Source: DASXYG01 sp036502625
GTDB lineage: Bacteria; Actinomycetota; Actinomycetes; Streptosporangiales; Streptosporangiaceae
Assembly: GCA_036502625.1 (NCBI GenBank)
Contig: DASXYG010000115.1
Location: 1-40,355 of the forward strand
Length of the DNA stretch: 40,355 nt
Direction of reading: 5' to 3'
Positions within the stretch are counted from its first letter, which is position 1; each line of letters begins with the position of its first letter. This document shows positions 7,857 through 16,274 of this stretch, piece after piece. Position numbers and translations under genes: made by a program. Under the pieces are notes generated by a model that had not been told where the DNA came from, ran no database searches, and worked only from the letters and a program-made list of their open reading frames with translations.

Positions 7857-9059
7857 ATGCCGAACGAGCCCACCACCGAGGACGCGGTCACGCTGCCGGT
7901 CGCCCGCGCCGAGGGCTGCCCGTTCGACCCGCCCCCCGGCCTGGCGCCGCTGCGCGCCGCGCGGCCGCTCGCCCGGATGCGCTTCCCCGACGGCCACCTC
8001 GGCTGGCTGGCCACCGGCCATTCCGTGGTCCGCGCGATCCTGGCCGACCGGCGCTTCAGCTCCCGCATGGAGCTCATGCACTACGCCTTCCCCGGCGGCC
8101 CTGAAGGCGAGCTGCCCCCGGCGCCGGTCGGCGACCTGACCGGCATCGACCCGCCGGAGCACACCCGCTACCGCAGGATGCTCGCCGGGAAGTTCACCGT
8201 CCGCCGCATGCGCACCCTCACCGAGCGCGTCCAGGAGACCGCCGCCGCCCACCTCGACGCCATGGAGCGCCAGGGCCCGCCCGCCGACCTGGTGGAGGCG
8301 TACGCCCGGCCCATCCCGGCGCTGACGATCTGCGAGCTGCTCGGCGTTCCGTACGCCGACCGCGGCGCCTTCCAGGGCCACGCCCTCACGCTGAACGACC
8401 AGACCGCCGGCATGGACGCGATGGGCGCCGCGATCACCGCGCTCCACGACTACCTGCGCGGCCTGGTCGCCGCCAAGCGCGCGGCGCCCACCGACGACCT
8501 GCTCAGCGACCTGACCACCACCGACCTGAGCGACGCGGAGCTGACCGGCATCGGCGTGCTCCTGCTCGGCGCGGGCCTCGACACGACCGCCAACATGATC
8601 GCGCTCGGCGCGTTCGCGCTGCTGTGCGCGCCGGGCCAACTGGCCGCGCTGCGCGCCGACCCCGCGCGTACGGACGGCGCCGTCGAGGAGCTGATGCGCT
8701 ACCTGACCATCGCGCACACCGCCGAGCGGTGCGCGCTCGAGGACGTCGAGGTGGGCGGCCAGGTCATCCGGGCGGGGGAGACCGTGGCCGTCTCGCTGCA
8801 GGCCGCCGACCGCGACCCGGAGCGGTTCCCCGGCCCCGACCGGCTCGACATCGGCCGGAAGGTCGTCGGCCAAGTTGGCTTCGGCTACGGCATCCACCAG
8901 TGCCTGGGCCAGCAGCTCGCGCGCGTCGAGATGCGCGTCGCGTTCTCCGCGCTGCTCGCCAGGTTCCCCGGGCTGCGCCTGGCCGTGCCGCGGGACGAGG
9001 TGCCGGTGCGCGTCGCGTCCGACATCCACGGCGTCGACCGCCTGCCGGTCGCCTGGTAG
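7857..9059 (+). CDS. Cytochrome P450
   Basis: This 400-aa bacterial class I P450 is a soluble haem monooxygenase needing ferredoxin and reductase partners that are not adjacent. The sequence shows DPPEHTRYRRML (C-helix), the I-helix oxygen-binding GAGLDTTANM, the K-helix ExxR (EELMR) and the haem loop FGYGIHQCLGQQLAR with the Cys ligand at about residue 349. The start at 7857 is chosen because ggagga at 7847-7852 lies five bases upstream. In-frame ATGs at 7812 and 7815 fall inside the palindrome cluster and lack such a site. Length is normal for the family. The substrate cannot be read from sequence. The upstream exporter could handle the product, but that is inference. Confidence 0.93.
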   Translation: MPNEPTTEDAVTLPVARAEGCPFDPPPGLAPLRAARPLARMRFPDGHLGWLATGHSVVRAILADRRFSSRMELMHYAFPGGPEGELPPAPVGDLTGIDPPEHTRYRRMLAGKFTVRRMRTLTERVQETAAAHLDAMERQGPPADLVEAYARPIPALTICELLGVPYADRGAFQGHALTLNDQTAGMDAMGAAITALHDYLRGLVAAKRAAPTDDLLSDLTTTDLSDAELTGIGVLLLGAGLDTTANMIALGAFALLCAPGQLAALRADPARTDGAVEELMRYLTIAHTAERCALEDVEVGGQVIRAGETVAVSLQAADRDPERFPGPDRLDIGRKVVGQVGFGYGIHQCLGQQLARVEMRVAFSALLARFPGLRLAVPRDEVPVRVASDIHGVDRLPVAW

Positions 9060-9083
9060 CCCCGCCGTACGGGAACCGCGGCC

Positions 9084-9098
9084 AGGTAAGGGTCGCCT
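9084..9098. promoter_or_regulatory. Weak iron-box-like sequence before the suf operon
   Basis: AGGTAAGGGTCGCCT matches the central 15 bases of the actinobacterial DtxR/IdeR iron box (AGGTTAGGCTAACCT) at about 11 positions. It lies about 50 bases before the SufR operator. Iron control of suf would make sense, but an 11/15 match is weak and the outer TTA/TAA ends are missing. Confidence 0.25.
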
Positions 9099-9150
9099 GC
9101 GTGACTGAGGCCATCCGGGCGGGGATTGGCGGCGCGGAAGGAATTAGGAC

Positions 9151-9165
9151 ACACTGATGTTGTGA
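9151..9165. promoter_or_regulatory. SufR operator, ACACT-N5-TGTGA
   Basis: The sequence ACACT GATGT TGTGA matches exactly the palindromic SufR site, ACACT-N5-TGTGA, that I recall for the mycobacterial suf operon. It lies 29 bp before the chosen sufR start and overlaps an in-frame GTG at 9162, which argues against that GTG being the start. Apo/holo SufR binding here would give autoregulated repression of the whole operon. Confidence 0.8.
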
Positions 9166-9194
9166 AAAACGTGCGTGGAGAGGGGAACGTCGCC

Positions 9195-9953
9195 GTGGGC
9201 CGTGCCGCCCACGGTTCCGACGTGCCCGAACGCGCACCCGGCACGGGTTCCGAGCGGGACACCCGGGCCCGCGTGGCCCGGCTCATTCTCGAGTACGGCC
9301 CGGCGACGGCCGCCGCGCTGAGCGACCGCCTCGGGCTGACCCCGGCGGCGGTCCGCCGTCATCTCGACGCGCTGCTCGCCGAGGGCATGATCGAGACCCG
9401 CGACGCCCGGCCGCGCGGCCCGCGCGGCCGCGGCCGTCCGGCGAAGCTGTTCGCCATCACCGACGGCGGCCGCGACGCCTTCTACCACGCCTACGACGAC
9501 ACCGCCGCGAGTGCGCTGCGGTTCCTCGCCGAGAAGCTGGGCGGTGAGGCGGTCGTGGAGTTCGCCCGCCGCCAGGTCGCCGACCTGGAACGCCGCTACG
9601 GCACGCAGTTGCGCGCCGTGCCGGTCGACCAGCGGCTCCGCGTGCTGGCCGAGGCGCTCTCGGCCGACGGCTACGCCGCGTCGGCCGCCGAGACCACCGC
9701 GCCGGGGCCGTTCGGCGGCCAGCAACTGTGCCAGCACCACTGCCCGGTCGCCCACGTGGCGGCCGAGTTCCCGCAGTTGTGCGAGGCCGAGACGGACGCG
9801 TTCGCGCGCCTGCTCGGCACACCGGTGCAGCGGCTCGCCACGATCGCGCATGGCGACGGCGTTTGCACGACCCACGTCAGCCCGCGCGATCTGGGGCGGT
9901 ACGACGGCAAGATTTCCATTGGAACCGAGGAGTCCGAGGAGACCTCGACGTGA
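9195..9953 (+). CDS. sufR: SufR, Fe-S-sensing repressor of the suf operon
   Basis: This ArsR/DeoR-like winged-HTH regulator has TAAALSDRLGLTPAAVRRHL as the recognition helix region and RGRGRPAKLFAIT as the wing. Its C-terminal half carries the cluster-binding cysteines C179, C183, C196 and C224 (LCQHHC, PQLCEAE, DGVCTTH; numbering from this start). The family binds a [4Fe-4S] cluster and represses suf when the cluster is intact. GTG 9195 is chosen because gagagggg lies nine bases upstream and it leaves the operator outside the gene; GTG 9171 or 9162 would add 8 or 11 residues. It overlaps sufB by four bases (GTGA), so regulator and target are translationally linked. Confidence 0.92.
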   Translation: MGRAAHGSDVPERAPGTGSERDTRARVARLILEYGPATAAALSDRLGLTPAAVRRHLDALLAEGMIETRDARPRGPRGRGRPAKLFAITDGGRDAFYHAYDDTAASALRFLAEKLGGEAVVEFARRQVADLERRYGTQLRAVPVDQRLRVLAEALSADGYAASAAETTAPGPFGGQQLCQHHCPVAHVAAEFPQLCEAETDAFARLLGTPVQRLATIAHGDGVCTTHVSPRDLGRYDGKISIGTEESEETST

Positions 9954-11362
9954 CGACGATCGATCATCCCGAGCTCGAAGGGCTCGGCAGCTATAAGTTC
10001 GGCTGGTCCGACTCCGACGCCGCGGGAGCCGCGGCCAAGCGCGGCCTGTCCGAGGATGTCGTCCGCGACATCTCCGGGAAGAAGGACGAGCCCGAGTGGA
10101 TGCTCGACCTCCGGCTGAAGGGCCTGCGGCTGTTCGGCAAGAAGCCGATGCCCACCTGGGGGGCCGACCTCACCGGCATCGACTTCGACAACATCAAGTA
10201 CTTCGTGCGCTCCACGGAGAAGCAGGCCGAGTCCTGGGAAGAGCTTCCCGAGGACATCAGGAACACCTACGACAAGCTCGGCATCCCCGAGGCGGAGAAG
10301 CAGCGCCTCGTCGCCGGCGTCGCCGCGCAGTACGAGTCCGAGGTCGTCTACCACAAGATCCGTGAGGACCTCGAGAGCCAGGGCGTCATCTTCCTGGACA
10401 CCGACACGGCGCTGCGCGAGCACCCGGAGATCTTCCAGGAGTACTACGGCAGCGTCATCCCGCCCGGCGACAACAAGTTCGCGTCGCTGAACACCGCGGT
10501 GTGGTCCGGCGGGTCGTTCATCTACGTACCGCCGAACGTCAACGTCGAGATCCCGCTCCAGGCCTACTTCCGGATCAACACCGAGAACATGGGCCAGTTC
10601 GAGCGGACGCTGATCATCGTCGACGAGAACTCCTACGTCCACTACGTCGAGGGCTGCACGGCGCCGATCTACAAGTCGGACTCCCTGCACTCCGCGGTCG
10701 TGGAGATCATCGTCAAGAAGAACGCCCGGTGCCGCTACACGACCATCCAGAACTGGTCGAACAACGTGTACAACCTGGTCACCAAGCGGGCCGTCGCGTA
10801 CGAGGGCGCCACCATGGAGTGGGTCGACGGGAACATCGGGTCGAAGGTGACCATGAAGTACCCCGCGATCTACATGATGGGCGAGCACGCCAACGGCGAG
10901 ACCCTGTCCGTCGCCTTCGCCGGCGAGGACCAGCACCAGGACGCCGGCGCCAAGATGGTCCACTGCGCGCCGTACACCTCGTCCAACATCGTCTCGAAGT
11001 CGGTGGCGCGCGGCGGCGGCCGCACCTCCTACCGCGGCCTGGTCCAGGTCCAGGAGGGCGCCGAGCACTCCAAGTCGACGGTCAAGTGCGACGCGCTGCT
11101 CGTCGACCAGATCAGCCGCTCCGACACCTACCCGTACGTCGACGTCCGCGAGGACGACGTCGAGATGGGCCACGAGGCGACCGTCTCCAAGGTCAGCGAG
11201 GACCAGCTCTTCTACCTGATGAGCCGTGGCCTGACCGAGGACGAGGCGATGGCGATGATCGTGCGCGGCTTCATCGAGCCGATCGCGCGCGAGCTGCCGA
11301 TGGAGTACGCGCTCGAGCTGAACCGGCTGATCGAGCTGCAGATGGAAGGAGCAGTGGGCTAG
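9950..11362 (+). CDS. sufB: SufB, Fe-S scaffold subunit
   Basis: This 470-aa SufB is the scaffold on which the SufBCD complex builds Fe-S clusters. It opens MTTIDHPELEGLGSYKFGW with the usual helical N-terminal domain, then the beta-helix core (SVIPPGDNKFASLNTAVWSG, IPLQAYFRINTENMGQFERT). Conserved cysteines appear in VEGCTAPIY and TVKCDALLVD, and the C-terminal MSRGLTEDEAMAMIVRGF is the family's helical end. The GTG start overlaps the sufR stop; gaggagtccgaggag lies upstream. It is followed by sufD with a one-base overlap. Length and motifs are complete, with no sign of an intein, which some actinobacterial SufB proteins carry. Confidence 0.97.
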   Translation: MTTIDHPELEGLGSYKFGWSDSDAAGAAAKRGLSEDVVRDISGKKDEPEWMLDLRLKGLRLFGKKPMPTWGADLTGIDFDNIKYFVRSTEKQAESWEELPEDIRNTYDKLGIPEAEKQRLVAGVAAQYESEVVYHKIREDLESQGVIFLDTDTALREHPEIFQEYYGSVIPPGDNKFASLNTAVWSGGSFIYVPPNVNVEIPLQAYFRINTENMGQFERTLIIVDENSYVHYVEGCTAPIYKSDSLHSAVVEIIVKKNARCRYTTIQNWSNNVYNLVTKRAVAYEGATMEWVDGNIGSKVTMKYPAIYMMGEHANGETLSVAFAGEDQHQDAGAKMVHCAPYTSSNIVSKSVARGGGRTSYRGLVQVQEGAEHSKSTVKCDALLVDQISRSDTYPYVDVREDDVEMGHEATVSKVSEDQLFYLMSRGLTEDEAMAMIVRGFIEPIARELPMEYALELNRLIELQMEGAVG

Positions 11363-12534
11363 TGCCCCAGGTAGAAGTCGCGCCTCACTCGCATGGGGGC
11401 GCCGTCGAGGGCGCGCCCGCGCAGTCCAAGCTCGAGGCGTTCACGTCCTATGACGTCGACGACTTCCCGGTGCCGAACGGGCGCGAGGAGGAGTGGCGGT
11501 TCACCCCGCTGCGCCGCCTGCGCCACCTGCACGACGGGAAGGCCGGCGCCGACGGCAAGGTGGTCGTCGAGGTCGACGCGGCGCCGGAGGTCCAGGTCGA
11601 GACCGTCGGCCGCGACGACCCGCGGCTCGGCCGGTCCTTCGTGCCCAACGAGCGCATCAGCGCGCAGGCCTACACGGGGTTCCGGCAGGCCACCGTGATC
11701 ACCGTGCCGAAGAACACGGTCGCGAGCAAGCCGACCGTCGTCCACGTGCGCGGCGAGGGCGTCGAGGCCGCCGCGTACGGCCACACGGTCGTGCGCGTCG
11801 AGCCGCTGGCCGAGGCCACGATCGTGTTCGACCACGCCGGCAGCGCGCTCTACGCCGACAACATCGAGTTCGTCGTCGGCGACGGCGCGCGGCTGTCCGT
11901 GGTCAGCGTGCAGGACTGGGCCGACGACTCGGTCCACGTGTCCCGCCACCACGCCAGGCTCAGCCGCGACGCGAAGATCAAGACGTTCGTGGTCACGCTC
12001 GGCGGCGACGTCGTGCGGCTGTCCCCGTCCGTCGCGTACGACGGGCCCGGCGGCGACGCCGAGCTGCAGGGGCTGTACTTCGTCGACGCCGGCCAGCACC
12101 TGGAGCACCGGCTGTTCGTCGACCACTCGGAGCCGAACTGCCGCAGCCGCGTCGAGTACAAGGGCGCGCTGCAGGGCGAGAAGGCCCACGCCGTGTGGAT
12201 CGGCGACGTCCTGATCCAGGTCCAGGCCGAGGGCACCGACACGTACGAGCACAACCGCAACCTGGTGCTCACCGACGGAGCGCTCGTCGACTCCGTGCCG
12301 AACCTGGAGATCCTCACCGGGGAGATCCAGATGGCCGGGCACGCCAGCGCCAGCGGGCGGCTCGACGACCTCCAGATGTTCTACCTCATGGCGCGCGGCA
12401 TCTCGCTCCCCGAGGCGCGGCGGCTGGTGATCCGCGGTTTCTTCGCGGCGCAGCTCGCGCACATCGAGGTGCCGGAGATCCGCGAGCGCGTGATGGCGGC
12501 GATCGAGGCGGAACTGGAGAAGTCGCTGGCATGA
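11362..12534 (+). CDS. sufD: SufD, SufBCD complex subunit
   Basis: This 390-aa SufD partners SufB in the SufBC2D assembly complex. It has a short variable N-terminus, then EEEWRFTPLRRL, the beta-helix core (ELQGLYFVDAGQHLEHR) and the C-terminal signature SASGRLDDLQMFYLMARGI. In actinobacterial SufD the segment before that signature reads AGHAS and lacks the cysteine seen in SufB; the same is true here. The GTG start shares its G with the sufB TAG stop and is preceded by ggaaggagca at 11344-11353. The 3' end overlaps the Rieske gene by ATGA. Confidence 0.95.
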   Translation: MPQVEVAPHSHGGAVEGAPAQSKLEAFTSYDVDDFPVPNGREEEWRFTPLRRLRHLHDGKAGADGKVVVEVDAAPEVQVETVGRDDPRLGRSFVPNERISAQAYTGFRQATVITVPKNTVASKPTVVHVRGEGVEAAAYGHTVVRVEPLAEATIVFDHAGSALYADNIEFVVGDGARLSVVSVQDWADDSVHVSRHHARLSRDAKIKTFVVTLGGDVVRLSPSVAYDGPGGDAELQGLYFVDAGQHLEHRLFVDHSEPNCRSRVEYKGALQGEKAHAVWIGDVLIQVQAEGTDTYEHNRNLVLTDGALVDSVPNLEILTGEIQMAGHASASGRLDDLQMFYLMARGISLPEARRLVIRGFFAAQLAHIEVPEIRERVMAAIEAELEKSLA

Positions 12535-12875
12535 GTGAGTTCGCTGCTCCGCGGCAATCCAACTTCGTACGAGTGTGCGGCGTCGGCGATATCCCCGACG
12601 ACGGCACGCTCGCGGTCGAGATCGACGACACACCGGTGGCCATCGTCAAGACCGGCGGCGAGGTCTTCGCCATCAGCGACGTGTGCTCACACGCCGAGGT
12701 GGCGCTGTCCGAGGGCGAGGTGTACGACCACACCGTCGAGTGCTGGCTGCACGGCTCGTGCTTCGACCTCCGCACCGGCAAGCCGACCAACCCGCCGGCC
12801 ACCCAGCCCGTACCCGTATACCAAGTGAAGACCGAGGGTGACGACGTGCTCGTCTCCCTTGCCCAGGAGTCGTAG
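12531..12875 (+). CDS. Rieske-type [2Fe-2S] ferredoxin of the suf operon
   Basis: This 114-aa bacterial Rieske ferredoxin has the cluster ligands C52-S-H54 and C71-W-L-H74 and belongs to the non-haem iron oxygenase ferredoxin subunit family. No oxygenase is nearby. Its place between sufD and sufC is usual in actinobacterial suf operons, where it probably feeds electrons to cluster assembly or is an early client. That role is inferred from context. ATG overlaps the sufD stop by four bases. The gap to sufC is four bases. Confidence 0.93.
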   Translation: MSEFAAPRQSNFVRVCGVGDIPDDGTLAVEIDDTPVAIVKTGGEVFAISDVCSHAEVALSEGEVYDHTVECWLHGSCFDLRTGKPTNPPATQPVPVYQVKTEGDDVLVSLAQES

Positions 12876-12879
12876 CCAT

Positions 12880-13629
12880 ATGCCCACGCTTGAGATTCAC
12901 GACCTGCACGTCAACGTCGAGGACAAGGAGATCCTCCGTGGCGTGGACCTGACCGTCAGGTCGGGGGAGACGCACGCCATCATGGGCCCGAACGGGTCCG
13001 GGAAGTCCACCCTGGCGTACGCCCTCGCCGGCCACCCGAAGTACACCATCACCGGCGGCACCGTCCTGCTCGACGGCGAGGACGTCCTGGCCATGAGCGT
13101 CGACAAGCGCGCCCAGGCCGGCCTGTTCCTGGCGATGCAGTACCCCGTCGAGGTGCCCGGCGTCTCCGTGTCGAACTTCCTCCGCTCGGCCGTCACCGCC
13201 GTACGCGGCGAGGCGCCGAAGCTGCGCGAGTTCGCCAAGGAGATGAAGGGCTCGCTCGACGCCCTGTCCATCGACCCGGTGTTCGCCGAGCGCAGCCTCA
13301 ACGAGGGGTTCTCCGGCGGCGAGAAGAAGCGCCACGAGATCCTCCAGCTCGAGATGCTGAAGCCGAAGATCGCGGTGCTCGACGAGACCGACTCCGGCCT
13401 CGACGTCGACGCGCTGCGCGTGGTGTCCCAGGGCATCAACCGGTTCCGCGAGGGCGGCGACCGCGGTGTCCTGCTGATCACCCACTACACCCGCATCCTG
13501 CAGTACGTGAAGCCCGACTTCGTGCACGTCTTCGTCGCCGGGCGCATCGTCGAGGAGGGCGGCCCCGAGCTCGCCGACCGCCTGGAAGCGGAGGGGTACG
13601 AGCGGTTTGTGAAGGCGGCGGCTTCGTGA
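12880..13629 (+). CDS. sufC: SufC, ATPase of the SufBCD complex
   Basis: This 249-aa ABC-type ATPase drives conformational change of SufB/SufD during cluster formation and is cytosolic, not a transporter. It shows Walker A GPNGSGKST at 36-44, signature FSGGEKKR at 144-151, Walker B KIAVLDETDSGLD at 163-175 and the switch His at 202 (LLITHYTRIL). The KKRHEI after the signature and the D-E-T-D Walker B are SufC hallmarks. The ATG follows aggag at 12865-12869. It overlaps sufS by four bases (GTGA). Confidence 0.97.
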   Translation: MPTLEIHDLHVNVEDKEILRGVDLTVRSGETHAIMGPNGSGKSTLAYALAGHPKYTITGGTVLLDGEDVLAMSVDKRAQAGLFLAMQYPVEVPGVSVSNFLRSAVTAVRGEAPKLREFAKEMKGSLDALSIDPVFAERSLNEGFSGGEKKRHEILQLEMLKPKIAVLDETDSGLDVDALRVVSQGINRFREGGDRGVLLITHYTRILQYVKPDFVHVFVAGRIVEEGGPELADRLEAEGYERFVKAAAS

Positions 13630-14897
13630 CCTTCGACGTCGATCGGATCCGCAAGGACTTCCCGATCCTGGAGCGCACGGTCCGCGACGGCAAGCGCCTG
13701 GCGTACCTCGACAGCGCCAACACCTCGCAGAAGCCGCGCCAGGTCATCGAGGCCATCGACGACTTCTACGAGAAGCACAACGCCAACATCCACCGCGCCA
13801 CGCACGAGCTCGGCGAGGAGGCCACGGAGGCGTACGAGGGCGCGCGGCTGAAGACCGCGCGGTTCCTCGGTGCCGGCGACGAGTCCGAGGTGGTGTTCAC
13901 CAAGAACATCTCCGAGGCGATCAACCTGGTCGCGTACGCCATGGGCAACGCGTCCACGGCGGGGGAGGCGGCCCACCGGTTCGCGGTCGGCCCCGGCGAC
14001 GAGATCGTCGTCACGGAGATGGAGCACCACTCCAACATCGTGCCGTGGCAGCTCCTGTGCCAGCGTACGGGCGCGAAGCTGCGGTGGTTCGGCGTCACCG
14101 ACGACGGCTACCTCGACCTCTCGAACATCGACGACCTGATCACCGAGCGTACGAAGATCGTCGCGCTGGCCCACCAGTCGAACGTCCTCGGCACGATCAA
14201 CCCCGTGCGGCAGATCGCCGACCGGGCGCACGAAGTGGGCGCGCTGGTGCTCGCCGACGGCGCCCAGTCCGCGCCGAACATGCCGGTCGACGTGGGCGAC
14301 CTCGGCGTCGACTTCTTCGGCTTCACCGGCCACAAGGTCGTCGGGCCCACGGGCATCGGCGTGCTGTGGGCGCGGCGCGAGCTGCTCGACGCGATGCCGC
14401 CGTTCCTCGGCGGGGGCGAGATGATCGAGACGGTCGCCATGGAGCGGTCGACGTACGCGCCGCCGCCGCACAAGTTCGAGGCCGGCACGATGCCGATCGC
14501 GCAGGCGCACGGGCTCGGCGTGGCGCTGGACTACCTCACCGAGGTGGGGCTGGCCAACATCAGGGCGTACGAATACGACCTGATCGGCTACGCGGTGGAG
14601 CGGCTGACCGCGATCGACGGGCTGAGGCTGCTCGGCCCGACCAACCCTGACGATCGCGGCGCCGCCCTGTCGTTCACGCTGGAGGGCGCGTACGGCGATA
14701 TCCACCCGCACGACGTCAGCCAGGTGCTCGACGCCGACGGCGTCGCCGTACGCGCCGGCCACCACTGCGCGCGGCCGCTGCACACCCGCTACGGAATTAC
14801 CGCGAGCACGCGAGCGTCTGTGTACCTGTACAACACGCGCGCCGAGATCGACGCGCTGGCCGACGGTCTGGACCACGTGAAGAGGTTCTTCGGCTGA
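13626..14897 (+). CDS. sufS: SufS, cysteine desulfurase
   Basis: This 423-aa class II PLP-dependent cysteine desulfurase takes sulfur from cysteine and passes it through a persulfide on its active-site cysteine. PLP-binding Lys is K237 in GFTGHKVVGPTG, the cofactor-stacking His is in EMEHHSN (134-135), and the catalytic Cys is C381 in RAGHHCARPLH. The partner SufU follows with a one-base TGATG overlap. The GTG start overlaps the sufC stop by four bases, with ggaggcgg-like bases upstream in sufC. Complete and unremarkable. Confidence 0.97.
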   Translation: MTFDVDRIRKDFPILERTVRDGKRLAYLDSANTSQKPRQVIEAIDDFYEKHNANIHRATHELGEEATEAYEGARLKTARFLGAGDESEVVFTKNISEAINLVAYAMGNASTAGEAAHRFAVGPGDEIVVTEMEHHSNIVPWQLLCQRTGAKLRWFGVTDDGYLDLSNIDDLITERTKIVALAHQSNVLGTINPVRQIADRAHEVGALVLADGAQSAPNMPVDVGDLGVDFFGFTGHKVVGPTGIGVLWARRELLDAMPPFLGGGEMIETVAMERSTYAPPPHKFEAGTMPIAQAHGLGVALDYLTEVGLANIRAYEYDLIGYAVERLTAIDGLRLLGPTNPDDRGAALSFTLEGAYGDIHPHDVSQVLDADGVAVRAGHHCARPLHTRYGITASTRASVYLYNTRAEIDALADGLDHVKRFFG

Positions 14898-15370
14898 TGC
14901 AACTCGAGTCCATGTACCAGGAGATCATCCTGGACCACTACCGCAACCCCCACCACAAGGGGCTGCGGGACCCGTTCGAGGCGGAGGTCCACCACGTCAA
15001 CCCGACGTGCGGTGACGAGGTGACGCTGCGCGTGCTGCTCGACCGCTCCGGCGCCGAACCCGTGGTCGCCGACGTGTCGTACGACAGCATGGGCTGCTCC
15101 ATCAGCCAGGCCAGCACCTCGGTGATGACGGACCTCGTCATCGGGAAGACGGTCAAGCAGGCGATGGAGATCGAGGACGAGTTCCTCGCCCTGATGAAGA
15201 GCAAGGGCGAGGGCGAACCAGACGAGGACGTGCTGGAGGACGCGGTCGCGCTCGCCGGCGTGTCCAAGTACCCGGCACGCATCAAGTGCGCGTTGCTGGG
15301 CTGGATGGCCTGGAAGGACGCCACCGCACAGGCCACCAGTACGGCACCGGCGGAGGGCAGCGATGACTGA
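14897..15370 (+). CDS. sufU: SufU, zinc-dependent sulfur transferase
   Basis: This 157-aa SufU accepts persulfide sulfur from SufS. Zinc ligands are visible as C38 and D40 in NPTCGDEV, C67 in SMGCSISQAS and C131 in RIKCALLGW. The insertion between the second and third cysteines (KSKGEGEPDEDV) separates SufU from IscU-type scaffolds. The Ser/Thr/Ala-rich tail after residue 140 is variable. It overlaps sufS by one base and the downstream DUF59 gene by eight bases. Confidence 0.96.
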   Translation: MQLESMYQEIILDHYRNPHHKGLRDPFEAEVHHVNPTCGDEVTLRVLLDRSGAEPVVADVSYDSMGCSISQASTSVMTDLVIGKTVKQAMEIEDEFLALMKSKGEGEPDEDVLEDAVALAGVSKYPARIKCALLGWMAWKDATAQATSTAPAEGSDD

Positions 15371-15722
15371 CGACACGACCACGGACAACCCGATGACCTC
15401 GCCGACGAGCACCACCGCCACGGTGGAGGACATCACGGAGGCGCTGAAGGACGTCGTCGACCCCGAACTGGGCGTCAACGTCGTCGACCTGGGCCTGCTG
15501 TACGGCGTCAACATCGAGGACGACAGCAGCGTCACCCTCGACCTGACCCTGACCAGCGCCGCCTGCCCGTTGACCGACATGATCGAGGACCAGGCCATGA
15601 GCGCCTTGGAGGGCCTGGTCCCCGAGATGCGCATCAACTGGGTCTGGCTCCCCCCGTGGGGCCCCGACAAGATCACCGACGACGGCCGCGACCAGTTGAG
15701 AATGCTCGGCTTCAACGTCTGA
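15363..15722 (+). CDS. sufT: SufT-like MIP18/DUF59 Fe-S assembly factor
   Basis: This 119-aa protein has the MIP18/DUF59 core: EDITEALKDVVDPELGVNVVDLGLLYGV, then TLTSAACPLTDMIEDQ and the C-terminal WVWLPPWGPDKITDDGRDQLRMLGF. The cysteine in AACPLT is the conserved family cysteine. Members help mature Fe-S proteins, and this is the standard last gene of actinobacterial suf operons. The first ~20 residues are Thr/Ser/Asp-rich and probably disordered. The ATG lies inside the sufU 3' end. A strong hairpin follows 13 bases after the stop. Confidence 0.93.
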   Translation: MTDDTTTDNPMTSPTSTTATVEDITEALKDVVDPELGVNVVDLGLLYGVNIEDDSSVTLDLTLTSAACPLTDMIEDQAMSALEGLVPEMRINWVWLPPWGPDKITDDGRDQLRMLGFNV

Positions 15723-15735
15723 CGCGGCGGTCCCG

Positions 15736-15766
15736 AACGGCCACGGCGAGTTCTGCCGTGGCCGTT
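15736..15766 (+). terminator. Hairpin terminator of the suf operon
   Basis: AACGGCCACGGC (15736-15747) and GCCGTGGCCGTT (15755-15766) form a perfect 12-bp stem with a 7-base loop, followed by only a short T run. It starts 13 bases after the sufT stop. It is a typical high-GC terminator without a long U-tract. Confidence 0.88.
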
Positions 15767-15817
15767 TCGCGGTTCGGTTGATGATCTACAGCGTCAGGTG
15801 CAGGACCTGGGGCAGAC

Positions 15818-15899
15818 AAGGCCGCGCTGCCGCGCGACTGCTTTTCCGCGTCCTTGGTGTTGCGTTCTCGGGGTTGGGCCGCGGGGCTGACGCCCTGGG
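15818..15899 (+). repeat. Dispersed ~80-bp repeat, copy B
   Basis: It begins aaggccgcgctgccgcgcga and ends ggctgacgccctggg. It matches copies C and D at all but a handful of positions. Confidence 0.9.
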
Positions 15900-15971
15900 C
15901 CCGTCTGGTTCTGGTGGGCTCCGGGGTTGGAGGTGCGCCGGGATGCAGACCGCGCTATGCGCGATAGCTTG

Positions 15972-16041
15972 ACCCGCGCACCGCGACCCGCGCACCGCGC
16001 ACCGCGACCCGCGCACCGCGACCCGCGACCCGCGACCCGCG
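15972..16041. repeat. 7-bp tandem repeat, ten copies
   Basis: Ten heptamers, each acccgcg or caccgcg, run without a break, followed by ttcgcgctcgcgctcgcg. The two heptamer versions differ in their first three bases and are mixed irregularly. Confidence 0.92.
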
Positions 16042-16138
16042 TTCGCGCTCGCGCTCGCGGGGGGTGGGCCACGGGAGGGGTGCTCTGGACGCGATCTGGC
16101 TTCTGGGTGGCCTGGGGATGGGTGGGGTGCGTCTCGGT

Positions 16139-16221
16139 AAAGGCCGCGCTGCCGCGCGACAGCTTTTCCGCGTCCTGGGGTCTGCGTTCTCGGGGTTGGG
16201 CCGCGGGGCTGGCGCCCTGGG
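16139..16221 (+). repeat. Dispersed ~80-bp repeat, copy C
   Basis: Copy C differs from copy D at only about four positions over 80 bases. The ~55 bases between C and D resemble the bases after D, so the real unit may be about 130-140 bp with C and D in tandem. Confidence 0.92.
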
Positions 16222-16274
16222 TCTGCCCGGGTTCGGGGTGATATCCCGGGATGGGTTCGGGGGTGCGCTGGAGG

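Noticed and set aside
5553..9029. Upstream continuation of the saccharopine dehydrogenase-like frame on the minus strand
   Set aside because: It is antisense to the MFS remnant, the DHA2 gene and the P450, and is rich in Arg/Gln/Gly/Asp as expected from an antisense frame. No family resemblance beyond the break.
9162..9194. GTG 9162 or 9171 as the sufR start
   Set aside because: GTG 9162 lies inside the SufR operator and neither has a good ribosome-binding site, whereas GTG 9195 does. They remain possible.
9151..15766. The suf cluster as a novel system
   Set aside because: Gene content and order, including the Rieske protein and DUF59 gene, are standard for actinobacteria.
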